A stretch of 64,000 bases of DNA from Candidatus Peregrinibacteria bacterium HGW-Peregrinibacteria-1 (GTDB lineage: Bacteria; Patescibacteriota; Gracilibacteria; UBA1369; LOWO2-01-FULL-3). The notes below the pieces were generated by a model that searched no databases, was not told the origin of the DNA, and saw only the letters and a program-made list of their open reading frames with translations. Location of the stretch: the NCBI GenBank assembly GCA_002839505.1, contig PGYE01000001.1, positions 523,995 to 587,994 on the forward strand, written 5' to 3'. Position 1 is the stretch's first letter; every line of letters starts with the position of its first letter. Made by a program: the position numbers and the translations under genes. Below are positions 60,255 through 64,000 of the stretch, in pieces.

Positions 60255-62102
60255 CTAAGAACCCAGCATCATCACAAGCACGATAACCTTAGCTGTTTGC
60301 GCTCTACTAAGCGCATCAGACGGCCCAAAGTTTCCATTCTCATAGCCTTTCACAATCTCATTTTCAACCGCAAAAGAGATGTAGTCGGCATACCAAGCAG
60401 CTGATGATGTGTCAGGGAATGTGAAGCTCGCATCAAAGTTGATATCAACTCCAAACGCCTTCAATATCATTGATAGCGCCTCTACACGATTGATCGTATC
60501 GTTTGGTCTAAATGTACCGTTTTCGTAGCCCTCGATTATTCCAAGATCCTTTGCAGTTTTTACATAAGGAGCATACCACGCCCCCGCATCAACATCAGTA
60601 AACGGAGTAATTTCTGAATCATTGATAGTTGCCCCACTCGCAAGCAAAACCATCTTCAAAAACTCTGCTCTGGTAACGCTGTCTTCAGGAGCAAAAACTT
60701 TCTTTCCATCTACCATTTTTCCCTCGATAACCTCCATCTCATATAGATTGTCGACATAATCGGACGCCCAGTGTCCCACAGTATCGCTGAAACTTGTCGC
60801 TCCATCACCGGAAGTACTCGGAGATGATGTGTCTTCAGTCGATGGCGTATTTGAGCTAGGTGCCGAAGTTATAACGGGAAGCAGCAAAGGCACTCCACCG
60901 CCACTTGAGGCAACTACCGGAGGAGTAACATAAGACAGTGTGAAAGTTGCTGATGAATCGCCCACATTGTCCATCGTTACCATTGTATCGTCGACCCCAT
61001 CACCATTAGTATCGATATTTTCACTTTCGCCTTGTTCAAGTGCTACCACCACCGGATCTGATTCAATTGTCATCGTAGCAAGGCCCGCAACTATCGAATC
61101 CAAAGTCACAGTATGGCTTGTCTCCGGAGCTACCGGGAAAGAGTATGATCCTGTGCCTCCCACTTCTAAAGTCATAACCACCTCATCGGATATCGCAGCC
61201 GTCGTCACCGAATTTGAGACATCTGAATATGGAGCAACATATTCCGGATCAATATTATGCACCGCCCTAACGCTGAACTCATAAGAGGTATCTGGCGTCA
61301 ATCCAGTCACCGTAAATGAAGTGCTGTCAGTAGTACCGGCTTCCTCTTCAAGAGTATTGTTATAAACTACATATGACGCATCTTCCAAATTTCCATTAGC
61401 ACTCCAAGAAAGAAGCACGCTCGTCTGACCATTTGCTGTTGCCGTCACATCTGCTGGCACCGGCTGCTCACCAGTAATCTCACCGAATATTCTGAAGAGC
61501 AAATCATAGGTGTTATCTACCACTGGTGGCCAAGCAAGCTGAAAAGCTCCATCGGCATAACCATTGTTTTCATCTAGTGCATATGACAATGTCCCGGCAT
61601 CAAACGCTGCAGTTCCGTCATAAGGGGGCAGAAGACAGAAAAAATAAAATGTCACCTCATCGCCCACTGGTACAGTCGCTGGAGGATCAAAGACAAAGCT
61701 CTTCCATCCCACTAGTGGATCAGAATCAAGCTCCGCCAAGGTCACTGCTGTTGATGTGAATTCATTCCCCGGCTCATAAGTAGTCGGTGCATTCGGGAAA
61801 ACCACCATGTGCAAATAACATAAGGCCGTTGGATCGGCCGGCACATAACCGAGCATCACATCAACTTGATCGATACTGGTAGTAGCCGGCATAGTAACAT
61901 CCTGGTACCAGCTCTCTCCCTCCGCACCAAAAAAACCTGTTAACACACCAGTCATCACATCAGTTTGTGGCCCTTCATTGGACAGAACTACTCCATAATA
62001 AGCCGCCGGCGGTACTGCAAAAGCAATGTTATAATTACCAAACAGGCCAACCATAAACGAGAACATTATCGACAGCGCAAACATTTTTTTCTTAAAAATC
62101 AT
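60255..62102 (-). CDS. Surface protein with fibronectin type III and three SLH domains
   Basis: 615 aa. Signal peptide (MFALSIMFSFMVGLFGNYNI ... AFA), a beta-rich N-terminal domain, an FN3 domain at ~220-300 (VLLSWSANGNLEDASYVVYN and LTPDTSYEFSVRAVHNI), a second beta region, a Ser/Thr/Pro-rich linker, then three SLH repeats from ~430 (FSDTVGHWASDYVDNLYEME, FTDVDAGAWYAPYVKTAKDL, FPDTSSAAWYADYISFAVEN), each followed by F-x-P-x-D-x-x-x-R-x-E/Q. SLH repeats bind secondary cell-wall polymers, so this is a cell-surface protein. Confidence 0.92.
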   Translation of the reverse strand: MIFKKKMFALSIMFSFMVGLFGNYNIAFAVPPAAYYGVVLSNEGPQTDVMTGVLTGFFGAEGESWYQDVTMPATTSIDQVDVMLGYVPADPTALCYLHMVVFPNAPTTYEPGNEFTSTAVTLAELDSDPLVGWKSFVFDPPATVPVGDEVTFYFFCLLPPYDGTAAFDAGTLSYALDENNGYADGAFQLAWPPVVDNTYDLLFRIFGEITGEQPVPADVTATANGQTSVLLSWSANGNLEDASYVVYNNTLEEEAGTTDSTSFTVTGLTPDTSYEFSVRAVHNIDPEYVAPYSDVSNSVTTAAISDEVVMTLEVGGTGSYSFPVAPETSHTVTLDSIVAGLATMTIESDPVVVALEQGESENIDTNGDGVDDTMVTMDNVGDSSATFTLSYVTPPVVASSGGGVPLLLPVITSAPSSNTPSTEDTSSPSTSGDGATSFSDTVGHWASDYVDNLYEMEVIEGKMVDGKKVFAPEDSVTRAEFLKMVLLASGATINDSEITPFTDVDAGAWYAPYVKTAKDLGIIEGYENGTFRPNDTINRVEALSMILKAFGVDINFDASFTFPDTSSAAWYADYISFAVENEIVKGYENGNFGPSDALSRAQTAKVIVLVMMLGS

Positions 62103-62220
62103 AAAAGTGAGGTTAATGTGATTAAATTAAAGTGCTTGTATAAGCAGAACACACTATATGGGATCTGGAAAGACTAGTACAGTAAACGAAGTAGACGCGT
62201 ACTTTCATTGTTTAATGCCT

Positions 62221-62261
62221 CAAGAACCCCACATTACCGTTAAGTAATAATGGGGTTCTTG
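62221..62261. terminator. Hairpin between the surface protein and the small acidic protein
   Basis: CAAGAACCCC and GGGGTTCTTG with further ATTA pairing. No strong T-run, so only a probable terminator for the minus-strand transcript coming from 62620. Confidence 0.5.
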
Positions 62262-62293
62262 TAGAATTGATGACTATATGACTATCCGCACAA

Positions 62294-62620
62294 CTATTGG
62301 CTTGAATGCTTATCAATAACCTCCTGAGTGTTTTTCACATGCATCGCAAACTCTTCCACCAATCGCACTGACTCCTCAATAGCTATATCTGAGAGCTTAA
62401 TATTGCGATCTGTTAGATATTTATCTGCCGCATCACCTTCCATATCGGTAAACTCCGCGAACTCATCCTCCGACAGCATATCCGCCAGCCGTAGGATCAC
62501 GGCCTCATCCACGCTATCGCTAAACTGGGCGGCAATTGACTCCTTTTCTTCAGCCGGCAAATCATCAATGCCCATCGCTTTAAAGAGTTCTTCAAGGTTC
62601 AAATTATCAGTATTGCTCAT
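62294..62620 (-). CDS. Small acidic helical protein of unknown function
   Basis: 108 aa, acidic and all-helical (LEELFKAMGIDDLPAEEKES, DEAVILRLADMLSEDEFAEF). It resembles DUF5663-like small proteins common in Patescibacteria, but this is a weak impression. Lies downstream of the Pro/Gly-rich membrane protein on the same strand, 48 bases apart. Confidence 0.72.
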   Translation of the reverse strand: MSNTDNLNLEELFKAMGIDDLPAEEKESIAAQFSDSVDEAVILRLADMLSEDEFAEFTDMEGDAADKYLTDRNIKLSDIAIEESVRLVEEFAMHVKNTQEVIDKHSSQ

Positions 62621-62668
62621 AGTATTTAAATTTTATTTTTGTATAAATTAACTTTTGATTGGTAAATA

Positions 62669-64000
62669 TTATCTGTTGTTTATCTGACCATTTAACATCT
62701 TCCAAGAATACTCAGTGTCAAACAATCTCTTGGCAACCTCACCTGAATCCAGATTAGCACGGCTGGCAATACTTTCAACAGTAGCTTTATCAAACGTTAT
62801 TTTGTCGTGATTCCAGAAGCGTTTCAAGGACTCCGTGTTTTCCGACATGTTCAAGAGATCCGACCTGATTGCTACACGATCCGATGCATCCATCTCAGGG
62901 AATAACCTGTTAAAGATATCATATAAACCAGGATCCTTATCCATCACTCCACCGGCTTTCAATACCGGCATATCATCATCTGGAATCTCAAAGGTCAATT
63001 TTTCACCCTTATTCAAGGCCTCTAGAAACTCAGAACCCGTCCCCGGCGGAGTAATCACATTATTGATCGCATTATTAGTATCACCAGCGATATCAGCGGG
63101 ATTCAGAGGAACATTTAACCTTGGATCAATGGGTTTCAGCTGCTCATCAAGTAGACTGGTGCCCCCATTACCGACTTTTGTGAACCCTTCTGGCCCAGAA
63201 TCAGGTACTGGTGGCGTAGTGCCAGGCACTGGCCCTGGAGGAGTGATGCCTGGGTCAACTGGGGGAGTGGTGCCAGGCCCTGGATCAGGTCCAGGAGGAG
63301 TGGTACCTGTATCACCTTGTTCCCACCAAAAACCTTCTTCTGTATCAACTCCAGGCCCCGGTGGCGTCGCAGCATCTCCGCCACCAAACACGGCATCCAC
63401 AGCTTGCGAAGCCCCATATCCCAGTGCTAAAGATGCTCCAATTGCAGCACCGTATTCTCCTATGCGCCTCTTCCATAGGTTTTCTTGCTGTTTCTCCAGT
63501 TCTTTTAATTTAGTTTCAAACTCAGCATTAAGCCACTCACTCATTTTTGTAATCCTCTGAGCAGGACTGTCTTCATATAAAAATATTGCACCATCTTGTT
63601 CCAGTTTTCTATTAATGCTTGAAATCATACCAGCCTTAACATTGTCCATATCAAAATTCGCCAGACCCGGAGTTTCAAACAATTGTCCGTTAGCTGATTG
63701 ACCAGCGTCTCTTACCATAGTTTGACGACCAGATTGTCTGACAGCCTTCTGGTGATAACCAGCATATGAATTCCCACCAACCATCTTATAGCCGGCTCTC
63801 TTCGCAGTATCATGAAGTAACATTGTGGAAGCACCTTTTAGACCCATAACCACTCCAAAACCTAATGGTCCACCCAAGGCTCCTCCCGCTACTGCGAGTG
63901 ATACACCTAATGCCGTTCGATATTTCCACTTTATTCTTGACCATTTACCAAGCATCTCTCTCGAACCTTCCAAAGCCTTGCTCAACACTCCTGACTTATC
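62669..64000 (-). CDS. Pro/Gly-rich membrane protein of unknown function (5' end beyond window)
   Basis: At least 439 aa; the frame stays open to the window edge, upstream of a GTG at 63988, so the start is uncertain. Hydrophobic glycine-rich segment near the start (ALGVSLAVAGGALGGPLGFG) and another at ~195 (AAIGASLALGYGASQAVDAV). Between ~210 and 265 is a low-complexity stretch built of TPPGP/GTTPP-type units. C-terminal domain (residues 300-439) is helical and polar. No known family. Confidence 0.7.
   Translation of the reverse strand, partial: DKSGVLSKALEGSREMLGKWSRIKWKYRTALGVSLAVAGGALGGPLGFGVVMGLKGASTMLLHDTAKRAGYKMVGGNSYAGYHQKAVRQSGRQTMVRDAGQSANGQLFETPGLANFDMDNVKAGMISSINRKLEQDGAIFLYEDSPAQRITKMSEWLNAEFETKLKELEKQQENLWKRRIGEYGAAIGASLALGYGASQAVDAVFGGGDAATPPGPGVDTEEGFWWEQGDTGTTPPGPDPGPGTTPPVDPGITPPGPVPGTTPPVPDSGPEGFTKVGNGGTSLLDEQLKPIDPRLNVPLNPADIAGDTNNAINNVITPPGTGSEFLEALNKGEKLTFEIPDDDMPVLKAGGVMDKDPGLYDIFNRLFPEMDASDRVAIRSDLLNMSENTESLKRFWNHDKITFDKATVESIASRANLDSGEVAKRLFDTEYSWKMLNGQINNR

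Noticed and set aside
1-64000. CRISPR arrays, rRNA genes, prophage modules
   Set aside because: No regularly spaced direct repeats, no rRNA signature sequence and no phage structural genes were found on reading both strands.

Overview
The window looks like chromosomal DNA of an ultra-small Patescibacteria/CPR-type bacterium, possibly Peregrinibacteria. That placement is an inference, because no rRNA gene is present. The signs are compact single-domain genes, hardly any Shine-Dalgarno sequences (starts follow A/T-rich leaders, sometimes only a few bases after a -10 box), several TTG start candidates, two S-layer-homology proteins, and a cluster of VirB2-like membrane proteins fused to PKD arrays. 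TGA is used as a normal stop, for example in the 1587-aa PKD gene, so the UGA-glycine code of Gracilibacteria/Absconditabacteria does not apply.

Layout. 1-9 kb: the start of an SLH/FlgD-Ig surface protein, a divergent DUF62 protein, an O-antigen-ligase-like protein with TPRs, hflX, maf, rpsT, a CAU-anticodon tRNA, a NYN nuclease and a Nudix hydrolase. 8.9-17.7 kb: an integron-like array. A Xer-type tyrosine recombinase is divergent from an attI-like core site. Eight co-oriented single-gene cassettes follow: small unknown, methyltransferase, Nudix, RBBP9-like hydrolase, RibD-C/DHFR-like reductase, two unknowns and a HIT protein. They are separated by attC-like imperfect palindromes. 17.8-34.7 kb: a mostly plus-strand accessory island of short unrelated genes (LysE, GNAT, hydrolases, hexapeptide acyltransferase, AI-2E permease, DUF1398, CYTH, DUF2200, HIT, SRPBCC, DUF4256, HD, half-MFS, SMR-like, 2H phosphoesterase, LD-carboxypeptidase, lipoprotein, TPR). 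34.7-46.9 kb: housekeeping genes (ogt, Pif1-like helicase, hpt, purD-purF-folD-dut, DUF1385, rplA, rplK, nusG, secE). 47-56.5 kb: an operon-like membrane and cell-surface cluster (two proteins with three VirB2-like hairpins each, two giant PKD proteins, two tiny membrane proteins). 56.5-64 kb: nth, an M23 peptidase with coiled coil, rpmA, tRNA-His, an FN3/SLH surface protein, a small acidic protein and a Pro/Gly-rich membrane protein cut by the window edge.

The most notable system is the integron-like array. All cassette junctions share a core of the form AACGTTANNNGAAAT or a close variant. attC1-attC5 form one homologous family with a constant strand asymmetry and inner hairpins; attC6 and attC8 form a second, nearly identical pair. 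Unlike textbook cassettes, C1-C6 each carry their own private terminal inverted repeat, about 25 to 100 bp long, running from the crossover point into the gene's 5' and 3' ends. The adjacent recombinase has the full tyrosine-recombinase catalytic set but, judged by length and motif spacing, lacks the extra segment typical of IntI. Together these suggest an unusual integron or integron-like recombination system in this lineage.
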